This document shows positions 1 through 8,171 of a stretch of DNA of 64,000 nt, piece by piece. Where the stretch lies: the NCBI GenBank assembly GCA_027483895.1, contig JAIXTP010000007.1:47880-111879 (forward strand). Reading direction: 5' to 3'. The stretch is from Hyphomicrobiales bacterium. Lineage in GTDB: Bacteria > Pseudomonadota > Alphaproteobacteria > Rhizobiales > Beijerinckiaceae. The notes beneath the pieces are model-generated. The model saw only the letters and a list, made by a program, of their open reading frames with translations. It made no database searches and was not told where the DNA came from. How positions within the stretch are numbered: the stretch's first letter is position 1; every line of letters begins with the position of its first letter. The position numbers were made by a program, and so were the translations under genes.

Positions 1-744
1 CGGCGTATCCTCCGGCAGAGCGATATGGATGCGGAAGGTCTTCGACACGGGGTCGCCCTTCGGCGTGACGGTGGTGAGCGTGCCTTCGAGAACGCGGCCG
101 GGGAAGGCATCGTTGCGCAGCAGGACCTTCTGCCCCACGGCGATGCGGGCGACGTCCTCCTCGTTCACTTCGGCCGTGACCCGCAGCGGCTTCGGCGGGC
201 CGACCCAGAAGACCACGTCGCCCTGACCGACGATCTCGCCCACATAGAAATCCTGCCGCAGCACGACGCCGTCGATGGGAGCGCGGAGATTGAGGGCTTC
301 GAGGCGCTCGCGCGCCGCCGCGATGCGCGCCTGCGCTTCGAGGACCGCGGTGACGGCTTGCTCGACGGAGGTCAGCGAGGCGGCATTGCGCTCGAGAAGG
401 CCGGAAACGCGGCGGCGGTCGGCTTCGAGCCGTTCGAGCCTTGCCTCGATTTCCGCAAGCGCCGCGCGCTCCTCGGCCGCGTCCTGCCGGGCGAGCACGT
501 CGCCCTGCCGCACGGCCTCGCCCTCGCAGTCGCACATCTCGATGAGGCGGCGGCGCTGGAGCGGAATGACCTTGGCCCAGCGCAACGGCTCGACGGCGCC
601 GGTCGCATAGACGACTTCGGCCGCATCGCCGCGCGAGACCGGCACGACGCGGACCGGGACGGGACTGAACCGGAACCAATAGATCGCGACCGCGGCGATC
701 GCGAGAGCGAGAAAGAGCGGCCAGAGGCGCCGTATGAAGGCCAT
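1..744 (-). CDS. HlyD-type membrane fusion protein (efflux periplasmic adaptor), C-terminus outside window
   Basis: The first 248 codons are visible, read leftwards from an ATG at 744; the C-terminus lies beyond base 1. An N-terminal membrane anchor spans about residues 7-25 and is followed by a lipoyl/barrel-sandwich half-motif (VRQGDVLARQD, 78-88). A Glu/Ala/Leu-rich alpha-helical hairpin covers about 89-150. The second half-motif is LRAPIDGVVLR (153-163), and a beta-barrel region starts near 185. This order is that of HlyD/RND adaptors, which bridge an inner-membrane pump (RND or ABC) to the periplasm. The partner pump is presumably downstream, outside the window, so the substrate cannot be named. 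Confidence 0.85.
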   Translation of the reverse strand, partial: MAFIRRLWPLFLALAIAAVAIYWFRFSPVPVRVVPVSRGDAAEVVYATGAVEPLRWAKVIPLQRRRLIEMCDCEGEAVRQGDVLARQDAAEERAALAEIEARLERLEADRRRVSGLLERNAASLTSVEQAVTAVLEAQARIAAARERLEALNLRAPIDGVVLRQDFYVGEIVGQGDVVFWVGPPKPLRVTAEVNEEDVARIAVGQKVLLRNDAFPGRVLEGTLTTVTPKGDPVSKTFRIHIALPEDTP

Positions 745-846
745 GAGTCCTCCGCGGACGGATCCGGGCGGATCCGATCCCGGGAGGCTAAGCGGCGTAG
801 ACCCGCTTGGCCATGGGGAAGAACACGGAAGCGGAGGGGGCGCCGA

Positions 847-1902
847 TCACTGGTGTCTGGCGGCCGCCCGCGCCGAGGATGCGCATTCGCGGACATTGCG
901 CGAGGCGTCCCGGTCGGCGACGACCTCCGCGACGTCTCGCGCGATCACCTCCGCACGCTCCTCGGACGGGAAGGACGCGGTCCAGAGGATGACCCCGTCA
1001 TGCCCGCAGACGAGACGCGCGGCGATGCGCGGGGCCTCGCCCGCGGCACGGCGCAGCGAAAGCACGATGCCGTCTCCCGCTTCGGCGGCGGCTCCCGGAC
1101 CGCGGGCGCGGACCTTCAGCCCGGGGACCCCGACCAGCGCGTCGCGCATGTTCTCGGCCAAGGGCTCCAATGCGGCGGTTTCGGCCTCGACCACGGTCGG
1201 GATCGGCGCGTGGGCCGTGAAGGCCGGGGCGGACACGGCGACGAGCGCGGCTTGGGGGGACGCCGTCCGCGGCGCATGACGAAGCGGGTCGGCGGCGCTC
1301 GAAATCCAGAAGCTCAGCCCGAAGACGGCCGCGCCGATGGGCGCCCAAAGCATGGGGCTGCGCTCGTCCAACGGACGCAGTCGCAGTCGTGCGGAGAAGG
1401 CCGTCCCGATGGAGCGGCGGCGCGGTGCGGGTTCGGCCGGGGCCGGGGCCGCCTGCGCGGGCGAGGCGTTCTCGTCGCAGGCGAAGGTCACGGCGTAGCC
1501 GCCGCGCGGCAGAACGATCCGGACGCTCTCGCCCGCCCCTTCGTTTCCGTAGAAGCGTTCGAGCGCGCGGCGAAGGCGGGTGGCTTCGACGCGCACGATC
1601 GGGTCGATGGTGGGATCGAAATCGGAGCGGCGGCGCAGCACCTCGGTGGCGATCGTATAGGCCTTGAGCGTATGTCCGCGACCTTCGAGCGTGCGGCCGA
1701 CGCTGAAGGTGAGGAAGGCGGAGAGCTGCTGCGAGGCGCGGAATTCGGAGGCCTCGAGAACCCGCGACAGAGCGCGCATGACGGCTTCGCGATCGGGAAG
1801 GGCGCCGGCGAGGGGCGCGGAAGCGGCGGCGGGCGTCGCATTTGACGAAACGTCAGTCGAAATTTCTTTCGGGTTCAAAGACTTCATCGCAAAGACCGTC
1901 AC
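847..1902 (-). CDS. Membrane-anchored winged-helix protein with TolB-like C-terminal domain (putative regulator)
   Basis: The product is 351 aa from a GTG at 1902; an in-frame ATG at 1887 is an equally good start. Residues 50-140 resemble the winged-helix domain found at the N-terminus of rhizobial CadC-like and adenylate-cyclase-associated proteins: a DPTIDPIVRVEATRLRRAL stretch followed by LPRGGYAVTF. A Pro/Ala linker leads to one hydrophobic segment at about 184-203. The C-terminal part (about 220-330, with VPGLKVRARG and a later ILWTASFP) looks like the TolB-N-like domain of such proteins and would be periplasmic. The topology is ToxR/CadC-like: DNA binding in the cytoplasm, sensing outside. 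Targets are unknown; the HlyD gene 102 bp downstream on the same strand is a candidate. Confidence 0.7.
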   Translation of the reverse strand: MTVFAMKSLNPKEISTDVSSNATPAAASAPLAGALPDREAVMRALSRVLEASEFRASQQLSAFLTFSVGRTLEGRGHTLKAYTIATEVLRRRSDFDPTIDPIVRVEATRLRRALERFYGNEGAGESVRIVLPRGGYAVTFACDENASPAQAAPAPAEPAPRRRSIGTAFSARLRLRPLDERSPMLWAPIGAAVFGLSFWISSAADPLRHAPRTASPQAALVAVSAPAFTAHAPIPTVVEAETAALEPLAENMRDALVGVPGLKVRARGPGAAAEAGDGIVLSLRRAAGEAPRIAARLVCGHDGVILWTASFPSEERAEVIARDVAEVVADRDASRNVRECASSARAAARHQ

Positions 1903-2009
1903 GATTCGAGGATCGGGGACGCCTGAAACTAAACCGTTTATACATCATGCCGAGTTCCGGCGAAACATCCGCGATGTTACGTTCGGCGGCCTTCGAACAG
2001 GAGTTTCCG

Positions 2010-3344
2010 ATGCCGGCTCTTCGCGACCTTCACGCCCCGAACGATCTCGAAGCGTTCTGGATGCCGTTCACGGCCAACCGCGCGTTCAAGGCGAATCCGC
2101 GGATGATCTCCGGTGCGAAGGACATGCATTACGTGACGCCCGAGGGCCGGAAGATCCTCGACGGCGTGGCGGGTCTGTGGTGTTGCAATGCGGGCCACAA
2201 CCGCGAGCCGATCGTCGAGGCGATCCGGGCGCAGGCGGGCGAACTCGATTATTCCCCGGCCTTCCAATTCGGCCATCCGAAGGCCTTCGCGCTGGCCTCG
2301 CGGATCGCGGCGATGGCGCCGGGCGATCTCGACCATGTGTTCTTCGCCAATTCGGGCTCCGAGGCGGTGGATACCGCGCTCAAGATCGCGCTCGCTTATT
2401 GGCAGGCGAAGGGCGAGGGCCGCCGGACCCGGCTGATCGGGCGCGAGCGCGGCTATCACGGCGTCGGCTTCGGCGGCATTTCGGTGGGCGGCATCGTTTC
2501 CAACCGCAAGATGTTCGGCACCATGCTCGCGGGCGTCGACCATCTGCCGCACACCTATGACCGCTCGCAGCAGGCCTTCACCAAGGGCGAGCCGGAATGG
2601 GGCGCCCATCTCGCGGACGAACTCGAGCGCATCGTGACGCTGCACGACGCCTCGACCATCGCAGCGGTGATCGTGGAGCCCATGGCGGGTTCGACCGGCG
2701 TGCTGCCGCCGCCCAAGGGCTATCTGAAGCGGCTGCGCGGGATCTGCGACAAATACGGCATCCTGCTGATCTTCGACGAGGTGATCTCGGGCTTCGGGCG
2801 CCTCGGCACGGCCTTCGCGGCCGAGCGCTACGACGTGCTGCCGGACATGATCACCTTCGCGAAGGCCGTGAACTCGGGCACCGTGCCGATGGGCGGCGTG
2901 ATCGCACGCAAGGGCATCCATGACGCTTTCATGAGCGGGCCCGAGCACGTGATCGAACTGTTCCACGGCTACACCTATTCCGGCCATCCGCTGGCCGCCG
3001 CGGCGGGGCTCGCAACGCTCGACCTCTATCGCGAGGAAAAGCTGTTCGAGCGTTGCGCGGCCATGGAGCCGCGCTGGGCCGACGCCGTGATGACGCTGAA
3101 GGGGCTGCCGAACGTGCTCGACATCCGCACCGTGGGGCTGGTCGCGGCGATCGATCTGGCGTCCTTGCCCGACGGCGTGGGCCGGCGCGCCTTCGACGCC
3201 ATGGACCGGGCCTTCCGCGATTTCGACCTGATGATCCGCGTGACGGGCGACACGATCGCGCTGACGCCGCCCTTGATCATCTCGGAGAACGGGATCGACG
3301 AGCTGATCGACAAGGTGGGCCGGGTGATCCGCGCGGTGGCGTGA
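2010..3344 (+). CDS. Aspartate aminotransferase family / omega-amino acid:pyruvate aminotransferase (class III PLP)
   Basis: The product is 444 aa. The frame stays open upstream to 1842, but I chose the ATG at 2010 because a CAGGAG ribosome-binding site precedes it at 6 bp and the length then matches the family (about 440-450 aa). Class III aminotransferase landmarks are present: SGSEAVDTALK (115-125), GYHG (148-151), the cofactor-binding Asp in IFDEVISGFGR (D256), and the Schiff-base Lys in FAKAVNSG (K285). Enzymes of this subgroup move an amino group from beta-alanine or other omega-amino acids or amines to pyruvate. The exact substrate cannot be read from sequence. Confidence 0.88.
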   Translation: MPALRDLHAPNDLEAFWMPFTANRAFKANPRMISGAKDMHYVTPEGRKILDGVAGLWCCNAGHNREPIVEAIRAQAGELDYSPAFQFGHPKAFALASRIAAMAPGDLDHVFFANSGSEAVDTALKIALAYWQAKGEGRRTRLIGRERGYHGVGFGGISVGGIVSNRKMFGTMLAGVDHLPHTYDRSQQAFTKGEPEWGAHLADELERIVTLHDASTIAAVIVEPMAGSTGVLPPPKGYLKRLRGICDKYGILLIFDEVISGFGRLGTAFAAERYDVLPDMITFAKAVNSGTVPMGGVIARKGIHDAFMSGPEHVIELFHGYTYSGHPLAAAAGLATLDLYREEKLFERCAAMEPRWADAVMTLKGLPNVLDIRTVGLVAAIDLASLPDGVGRRAFDAMDRAFRDFDLMIRVTGDTIALTPPLIISENGIDELIDKVGRVIRAVA

Positions 3345-3376
3345 GGGCGGGCGCGCCGGAACGGTGCGGCGGCGGT

Positions 3377-3418
3377 CTCATGGTTCGAGACGGCGCTGTC
3401 GCGCCTCCTCACCATGAG
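3377..3418. repeat. Dispersed palindrome, CTCATGGT/ACCATGAG family
   Basis: The outer arms CTCATGGT (3377-3384) and ACCATGAG (3411-3418) are perfect inverted repeats; the inner arms are partly complementary around a GGCGC/GCGCC core. I recall similar short palindromes being common between genes in Hyphomicrobiales. It lies 33 bp after the aminotransferase stop codon and is the first of three different palindromes in this gap. Confidence 0.6.
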
Positions 3419-3451
3419 GGAGCATCGCAAGGGGTGACGAGTCCCTGCCCG

Positions 3452-3561
3452 TGTCATCCCGGGCGGCGCAGCCGACCCGGGATCCGGAAAGCGGTCGGGC
3501 GTCGAGCGGGTTCAAGGCTTACTGGATCCCGGCTCTCCGCTGCGCTGCGGCCGGGATGACA
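3452..3561. repeat. Dispersed palindrome type 1 (TGTCATCCCGG ... CCGGGATGACA)
   Basis: The terminal arms TGTCATCCCGG and CCGGGATGACA are inverted, and the inner blocks GACCCGGGATCC and GGATCCCGGCTC also pair. The same element recurs complete at 51160-51269 and as a right half at 8115-8155. It is intergenic and non-coding, and could form a long hairpin in RNA. Confidence 0.75.
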
Positions 3562-3577
3562 CGGCGAGGCTTTCTCC

Positions 3578-3679
3578 CGTCATTGCGAGGAGCGAAGGCG
3601 ACGAAGCAAGCCAGAAGAAGCGGGCGTAGAGCTCCACGCGGGGCCTTTTCCGGATTGCTTCGCTTCGCTCGCAATGACG
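3578..3679. repeat. Dispersed palindrome type 2 (CGTCATTGCGAG ... CGCAATGACG)
   Basis: The left arm CGTCATTGCGAGGAGCGAAG and a right arm ending CTTCGCTCGCAATGACG are inverted. Copies occur at 8172-8275, 10373-10458, 29686-29787 and 51042-51144. Several centres share a GAGCTCCACGC / GCGCTCCACGCC-like core. This copy lies between the convergent aminotransferase and rsmD genes. Confidence 0.8.
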
Positions 3680-3701
3680 AGGTGAACTCGCGAGGCGTGC
3701 G

Positions 3702-4253
3702 TCAGACCCGGGCGTAGACGACCTGCGTGTCGCCGTAGGTGCGGCGGTCCAGTTGCTCGAAGCCTTCGGGCAGGACGAGGGCGGTCTCGGCGCTTTCTTC
3801 GACGACGATCAGCGCGCCGGACGCGAGCCAGCCGCCGTCGCGCGCGGCGACGAGCGCCGGGGGCGCGAGATCGCGGCCGTAGGGCGGGTCGCAGAAGACG
3901 AGCGAGAACGGCGCGTTGGGGTGGACCGGGCCGAGCTTCGTCGCGTCGCGGCGGAAGACCTTGGTGATGCCCGCCATGCCGAGCGCGTCGACATTGGCGC
4001 GGACGAGCCCGCGGCCCTCGGCGGAATCGTCGACGAAGAGCGCATAGGACGCGCCGCGGGACAGGGCTTCGAGCCCCATGGCGCCGGTGCCCGCGAAGAG
4101 ATCGAGGACGCGGGCGCCCTCGATCGGATCGTCATAGGCATGCGCGAGCACGTTGAAGATGCTCTCGCGCAGACGGTCGGACGTCGGCCGGACCGCCGAG
4201 GAGGACGGTCCGGTCAGAGTGCGACCCTTGAAACGGCCGGAAACGATGCGCAT
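3702..4253 (-). CDS. rsmD: 16S rRNA (guanine(966)-N(2))-methyltransferase RsmD
   Basis: The product is 183 aa, the family's usual size. It starts with the typical MRIVSGRFKGR segment and has SAM motif I LDLFAGTGAMG (50-60) and the catalytic (D/N)PPY motif as DPPYG (122-126). RsmD methylates the exocyclic amine of G966 in 16S rRNA during 30S assembly. The gene begins 12 bp after the end of the upstream rluB-like gene on the same strand, so the two RNA-modification genes probably share a transcript. Confidence 0.93.
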   Translation of the reverse strand: MRIVSGRFKGRTLTGPSSSAVRPTSDRLRESIFNVLAHAYDDPIEGARVLDLFAGTGAMGLEALSRGASYALFVDDSAEGRGLVRANVDALGMAGITKVFRRDATKLGPVHPNAPFSLVFCDPPYGRDLAPPALVAARDGGWLASGALIVVEESAETALVLPEGFEQLDRRTYGDTQVVYARV

Positions 4254-4265
4254 CCGACCCTGCCG

Positions 4266-6689
4266 TCAGCGATCGTCCCGACGGGGACGACGCGGCGCGC
4301 CGCCCGACGGACGCCCGCCGCCCGGACGACCGCCGCCCGGGCCGCCGCGCGGCTTGAACGGGCGGTCCCCGCCTTCGCTGCGCGGACGCGCGGGCCGGTC
4401 GCCGCCTTCGCCGCGGGCGCGGAAGGGACGATCGCCCTCCTCGCGACGCGGACGCGCGGACCGGTCGTCGTTCGAGCGGCTGCGGAACGGCCGGTCGCCG
4501 CCCTCGCTGCGGGCGCGGAAGGGACGATCGCCCTCCTCGCGACGCGGACGCGCGGGCCGGTCGTCGTTCGAACGGCTGCGGAAGGGTCGGTCACCGCCCT
4601 CGCTTCGGGCGCGGAAGGGACGATCGCCCTCCTCGCGACGCGGACGCGCGGGGCGGTCGTCTCCCGAACGGCTGCGGAACGGGCGGTCGCCGCCTTCGCT
4701 GCGGGCGCGGAAGGGCCGGTCGCCCTCCTCGCGACGCGGATGCGCGGGCCGGTCGTCGTTCGTACGGCTGCGGAAGGGCCGCTCGCCGCCTTCGCCGCGG
4801 GCGCGGAAGGGACGATCGCCCTCCTCGCGACGCGGACGCGCGGGCCGATCGTCGTTCGAGCGGCTGCGGAAGGGGCGGTCTCCGCCTTCGCTACGGGCAC
4901 GGAAAGGACGATCACCCTCCTCGCGGCGCGGCCGGAACGGCTTGTCTTGCCGGTCGGCGCGCGGGGCGCGGCGGGGTTCGTCCTCGCGGATCTCCTCGCG
5001 GGGCTCCGACTTCACGCGTTCGACGAGAACCTTGCGGCCCTTGGGGCTTTCGATGCGGCCGGCACGTTCATGCGTGCGCTCGCCGCTTTCCGAGCGGGCC
5101 GCCTTGGGGTCGGCGCCGCGGCGCGGAACGCGCGCCTTGGGCGTGCGCGGCGCGTCCGGATCCTCGTCCGCACGCCAGATCGAGCGCAGGGGCTCGGTCG
5201 GGGCGCGGCGCTTCGGCCGGGGCTTTTCCTCGACGCTCTCCTCGCGGTCGCGGCCGAAACGGCCGCGCGGGCGGTCGCCGTCGCGGTCGCCGAAGCCGCG
5301 GTCGTCGTCGCGGGGGCGACGGGCGGGGCGGTCGCCCTCGTCCCCCCGACCCTGCCACTCGCGTTTCTTCGGGTGGAAGTCCTCGTCCTCGTAGACGAAG
5401 ACGGGCGCGTCGAAATCGACTTCGGCTTCGGCCGCGAGCGTTTCGCCGAGCTGATCCTTGAGGATCGCCGTACGCACTTCCTCGACCGAGCCTTCGGGCA
5501 GGTCGTTGAGCTGGAACGGGCCGAAGGACACGCGGATGAGGCGGTTCACCTGCAGGCCGAGATGTTCGAGGACGCGCTTGACCTCGCGGTTCTTGCCCTC
5601 TCGCAGGCCCAGCGTCAGCCAGACATTGTCGCCCTGCTCGCGCTGGATCTCGGCCTCGATCGGGCCGTAATGCATGTCGTCGACGGTGATCCCGTCGGCG
5701 AGCGCGTCGAGATCGGCCTGCGTGATGGAGCCGTAGGCGCGGACGCGATAGCGGCGCAGCCAGCCGGTCGACGGATGCGAGATGACGCGGGCGAGGCCGC
5801 CGTCGTTCGTCAGCAGCAGCAGGCCCTCGGTGTTGATGTCGAGGCGACCGATGGTGACGACGCGCGGCAGGCCCGGCGGCAGGGAGGCGAACACCGTGGG
5901 CCGGCCTTCCGGATCCCAGGCGGTCGTCACGAGGCCCGCGGGCTTGTGATAGAGGAAGAGGCGCGTGCGCTCCTTGGTCGGGATCGGCTTGCCGTCGACC
6001 ATGACGACGTCGCGCTCGGTGACGTCGAGGGCCGGGCTCGTCAGGACCTCGCCGTTGACCGCGACGCGGCCCTCCTCGATCCACGCCTCGGCATCGCGGC
6101 GCGAGCAGAGGCCCGCACGCGCGATGACCTTCGCCACGCGGTCCTTGAAGGTCTTGCGGATCTTCGGACCCTTTTCGCGACGATCCGGACCGGCACCGCG
6201 GCCGCGGTCCTCGAAGCGGGGGCGGAACGAGCGCTCCCCGTCCTCGCGACGCGGGCGGAAGGGACGATCCTCGCCGGAGCGGGCGCGGAACGGGCGGTCT
6301 CCGTCCTCGCGGCGCGGACGCGCGGGACGGTCGTCGCCTGAACGGGCGCGGAAGGGGCGGTCGCTGTCCTCGCGGCGCGGACGCGCGGGGCGGTCGTCGC
6401 CTGAACGGGCCCGGAAGGGACGGTCTGCGTCCTCGCGGCGCGGACGCGCGGGGCGGTCGTCGCCGGAGCGGGCGCGGAAGGGACGGTCTCCGTCCTCGCG
6501 ACGCGGACGCGCGGGTCGGTCGTCGCCGGAGCGGGCGCGGAAGGGACGGTCGCCGTCGTCACGACGGGGACGGTCGCCGGCGTCGCGCGGGCGCGACGGG
6601 CGTTCGGTGCGGGAGCCGGGACGGCGTGAATCGTCCCGGGGCGGACGGCCTCGGCCGCCGCCGCCGCGGTTTTTGCTGTCGTCTGTCAT
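4266..6689 (-). CDS. rluB: RluB/RsuA-family pseudouridine synthase with long repeat-rich N- and C-terminal tails
   Basis: The product is 807 aa from the ATG at 6689, against about 250-300 aa for a standard RluB. The ordinary enzyme occupies about residues 183-415: an S4 RNA-binding domain (KVIARAGLCSRRDAEAWI onward, 187-235), then the synthase domain with catalytic Asp in GRLDINTEGLLLLTNDG (D284). Both flanks are highly charged and probably disordered. Residues about 46-150 are five copies of a 21-residue DRPFRARSGDDRPARPRR unit, and 591-782 are six copies of a 32-residue DRPFRARSEGGDRPFRSRS-type unit, ending in a Gly/Pro/Arg tail. RluB makes a pseudouridine in helix 89 of 23S rRNA. Arg-rich tails in this family in alphaproteobacteria are known to me; the regular two-period arrays are notable. 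tadA is divergent. Confidence 0.88.
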   Translation of the reverse strand: MTDDSKNRGGGGRGRPPRDDSRRPGSRTERPSRPRDAGDRPRRDDGDRPFRARSGDDRPARPRREDGDRPFRARSGDDRPARPRREDADRPFRARSGDDRPARPRREDSDRPFRARSGDDRPARPRREDGDRPFRARSGEDRPFRPRREDGERSFRPRFEDRGRGAGPDRREKGPKIRKTFKDRVAKVIARAGLCSRRDAEAWIEEGRVAVNGEVLTSPALDVTERDVVMVDGKPIPTKERTRLFLYHKPAGLVTTAWDPEGRPTVFASLPPGLPRVVTIGRLDINTEGLLLLTNDGGLARVISHPSTGWLRRYRVRAYGSITQADLDALADGITVDDMHYGPIEAEIQREQGDNVWLTLGLREGKNREVKRVLEHLGLQVNRLIRVSFGPFQLNDLPEGSVEEVRTAILKDQLGETLAAEAEVDFDAPVFVYEDEDFHPKKREWQGRGDEGDRPARRPRDDDRGFGDRDGDRPRGRFGRDREESVEEKPRPKRRAPTEPLRSIWRADEDPDAPRTPKARVPRRGADPKAARSESGERTHERAGRIESPKGRKVLVERVKSEPREEIREDEPRRAPRADRQDKPFRPRREEGDRPFRARSEGGDRPFRSRSNDDRPARPRREEGDRPFRARGEGGERPFRSRTNDDRPAHPRREEGDRPFRARSEGGDRPFRSRSGDDRPARPRREEGDRPFRARSEGGDRPFRSRSNDDRPARPRREEGDRPFRARSEGGDRPFRSRSNDDRSARPRREEGDRPFRARGEGGDRPARPRSEGGDRPFKPRGGPGGGRPGGGRPSGGAPRRPRRDDR
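4344..4919 (-). repeat. 96-bp tandem coding repeat, about 6 copies (C-terminal tail of RluB)
   Basis: Six near-identical 96-bp units encode a 32-residue Arg/Asp/Phe/Pro motif at residues about 591-782 of the RluB-like protein. Unit spacing is exact: the DRPF Asp falls at residues 593, 625, 657, 689, 721 and 753. Third-position differences between units indicate that the protein sequence is maintained or homogenised rather than newly duplicated. Confidence 0.9.
6240..6554 (-). repeat. 63-bp tandem coding repeat, 5 copies (N-terminal tail of RluB)
   Basis: 63-bp units encode a 21-residue Arg/Asp motif. The DRPF Asp falls at residues 47, 68, 89, 110 and 131, followed by a degenerate sixth unit near residue 152. 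Period and sequence differ from the C-terminal array, though the DRPFRARS core is shared. Confidence 0.88.
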
Positions 6690-6741
6690 CGAGCGCTGAT
6701 AGCAGAGAGCGGACCCCGTTGCGAGTGTCCGCTTCCGAAAT

Positions 6742-7206
6742 ATGACCGCACCCGCCCGACCGACGACCTCGACGCCGATGGATCCGGCCTTCGACGCCGC
6801 CCGTGCCGCCGCCGAAAGGGGCGAGGTGCCGGTGGGTGCCGTCGTGGTGCGCGACGGCGAGGTGCTGGCCGCGGCGGGGAACCGGACGCTGGAGGACGCG
6901 GACCCCACGGCCCATGCCGAGATGCTGGCGATCCGCGAGGCGTGCCGCAGGCTCGGCTCCGAGCGGCTCGTCGGCTGCGATCTCTATGTGACGTTGGAAC
7001 CCTGCGCGATGTGCGCCGCCGCGATCTCCTTCGCGCGCATCCGGCGGGTCTATTTCGGGGCCTCGGACCCCAAGGGAGGCGCGGTGGAGCACGGGCCGCG
7101 CTTCTTCGCTCAGCCCACCTGCCACCACGCCCCCGAGGTCTATGGCGGCATCCGCGAGAGCGAGGCGGCGGAGCTGCTCAGGTCCTTCTTTTCCGCCCGG
7201 CGCTGA
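6742..7206 (+). CDS. tadA: tRNA(Arg) adenosine(34) deaminase TadA
   Basis: The product is 154 aa. The zinc/catalytic signature is HAE (58-60) and PCAMC (87-91), within the TadA-type context TLEPCAMCAAAI. The DPKGGAVEHG segment is also typical of TadA rather than of guanine or cytosine deaminases. The enzyme converts A34 to inosine in the tRNA-Arg(ACG) wobble position. It is divergent from the rluB-like gene, a common alphaproteobacterial arrangement, and its 3' end overlaps the convergent patatin gene by 29 bp. An ATG at 6778 is an alternative start. Confidence 0.92.
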   Translation: MTAPARPTTSTPMDPAFDAARAAAERGEVPVGAVVVRDGEVLAAAGNRTLEDADPTAHAEMLAIREACRRLGSERLVGCDLYVTLEPCAMCAAAISFARIRRVYFGASDPKGGAVEHGPRFFAQPTCHHAPEVYGGIRESEAAELLRSFFSARR

Positions 7207-8053
7207 GTTTCGGCGCGATCAGCGCTTCGAGACGGCGTTTCACCTCGTCGCGCACGGGGTCGGCCGCGCGGAAGATGGCCTTGGCCTTCAGGAAATCGAG
7301 GATCCGGTACTGCTCGACGTCGGGGCGGATCAGGATGTCGGGGCCGCCCGCGGCGATCTTCTCGGCCACGATGGCGCTCTGCATGATCTGCGCGGAGGCG
7401 AACATGGAATCCAGCGCCTCGGGCGGCTTGTCGCCGTCGCCGGACGGGCCGCCCGCGACGTCCACGGCCATGACCGTGGGGGCGCGGTTGCGAAGCCGGT
7501 CGAAGGGCAGCGGATTGACGACGCCGCCGTCGATCAGCCAATGCCCGCCGCCCCGGACGGCGCGGGCGAGGCCGGGAACGGCCATCGAGGCCGCGACGGC
7601 CGTGACCAACGGGCCGGAATCGAAGGCGACCTCGCAGCGGCCGTAATAATCGGTCGCGACGGCGGTGAAGGGGATCGCGAGATCCTCGAACCGGTCCGGA
7701 ACGCTCTCCGGCCAGAAGATGTCGAGCACCTTTTCGGGATCGAGCAGAACGGGATTGGCGAGGCCCTTCACGAAGAGATCGGTGAGCTTGCCGACCCGCG
7801 CTTCGAGCAGGCGCGAGAGCACGCGGGCGGGATCGCGGAACTGTTCGAGGACGTGGCGGCGGAGGTCCTTGGCGGGAATGCCCGCCGCATAGGCCGCGCC
7901 GACGACCGCGCCGATGGACGTCCCCGCGATGGCGACCGGGCGGATGCCGAGATCGTCGAAGGCTTCGAGCACGACGATATGGGCGAGCCCGCGCGCGCCG
8001 CCGCTGCCCAGAGCGAGGGCGACGGCGGGTTCGGAGGGCGGGGCGGCGATCAT
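7178..8053 (-). CDS. Patatin-like phospholipase (RssA/NTE family)
   Basis: The product is 291 aa. The oxyanion segment GSGGARG (16-22), the nucleophile elbow GTSIG (S46) and the second dyad residue in IDGGVVNP (D175) are all present, as in bacterial patatin-like serine lipases. No membrane segment or signal peptide is seen, so it is probably a cytoplasmic or membrane-associated lipid hydrolase; the substrate is unknown. It overlaps the end of tadA tail to tail. Confidence 0.88.
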   Translation of the reverse strand: MIAAPPSEPAVALALGSGGARGLAHIVVLEAFDDLGIRPVAIAGTSIGAVVGAAYAAGIPAKDLRRHVLEQFRDPARVLSRLLEARVGKLTDLFVKGLANPVLLDPEKVLDIFWPESVPDRFEDLAIPFTAVATDYYGRCEVAFDSGPLVTAVAASMAVPGLARAVRGGGHWLIDGGVVNPLPFDRLRNRAPTVMAVDVAGGPSGDGDKPPEALDSMFASAQIMQSAIVAEKIAAGGPDILIRPDVEQYRILDFLKAKAIFRAADPVRDEVKRRLEALIAPKLSAGRKRRT

Positions 8054-8114
8054 GGGCGGGAGCTTAGCGCGGTTCGATGAGGGTTGTCCTCGGGCGTCGG
8101 GGGACGGGCGGTTT

Positions 8115-8155
8115 ACTGGATCCCGGCTCTCCGCTGCGCTGCGGCCGGGATGACA
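8115..8155. repeat. Right half of palindrome type 1
   Basis: This 41-bp piece matches the right arm of the type 1 palindrome (3452-3561), ending CCGGGATGACA. No left arm is seen upstream, so it looks like a decayed or solo half-element. It lies 62 bp upstream of the patatin start. Confidence 0.6.
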
Positions 8156-8171
8156 CGCAAGGGCTTTCTCC

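Noticed and set aside
25..1845. A 606-codon plus-strand open frame across the HlyD and winged-helix genes.
   Set aside because: Both minus-strand genes show clear domain motifs; the plus frame is low-complexity Arg/Gly/Asp.
1842..2009. A 56-residue N-terminal extension of the aminotransferase.
   Set aside because: It overlaps the start of the divergent winged-helix gene, has no homology to class III enzymes, and a good ribosome-binding site sits before the ATG at 2010.
3451..3717. Short open frames across the intergenic palindromes (also at 8077-8601, 29653-29925 and 50923-51306).
   Set aside because: They follow the repeat sequence itself and start or end in neighbouring genes in the wrong frame.
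3753..6341. Very long open frames on the plus strand opposite the rluB-like gene (about 860 codons).
   Set aside because: They mirror the Arg/Asp-rich tandem repeats of the real gene, have low-complexity Ala/Gly/Arg translations, and contain no domain; the minus frame has the S4 and synthase motifs.
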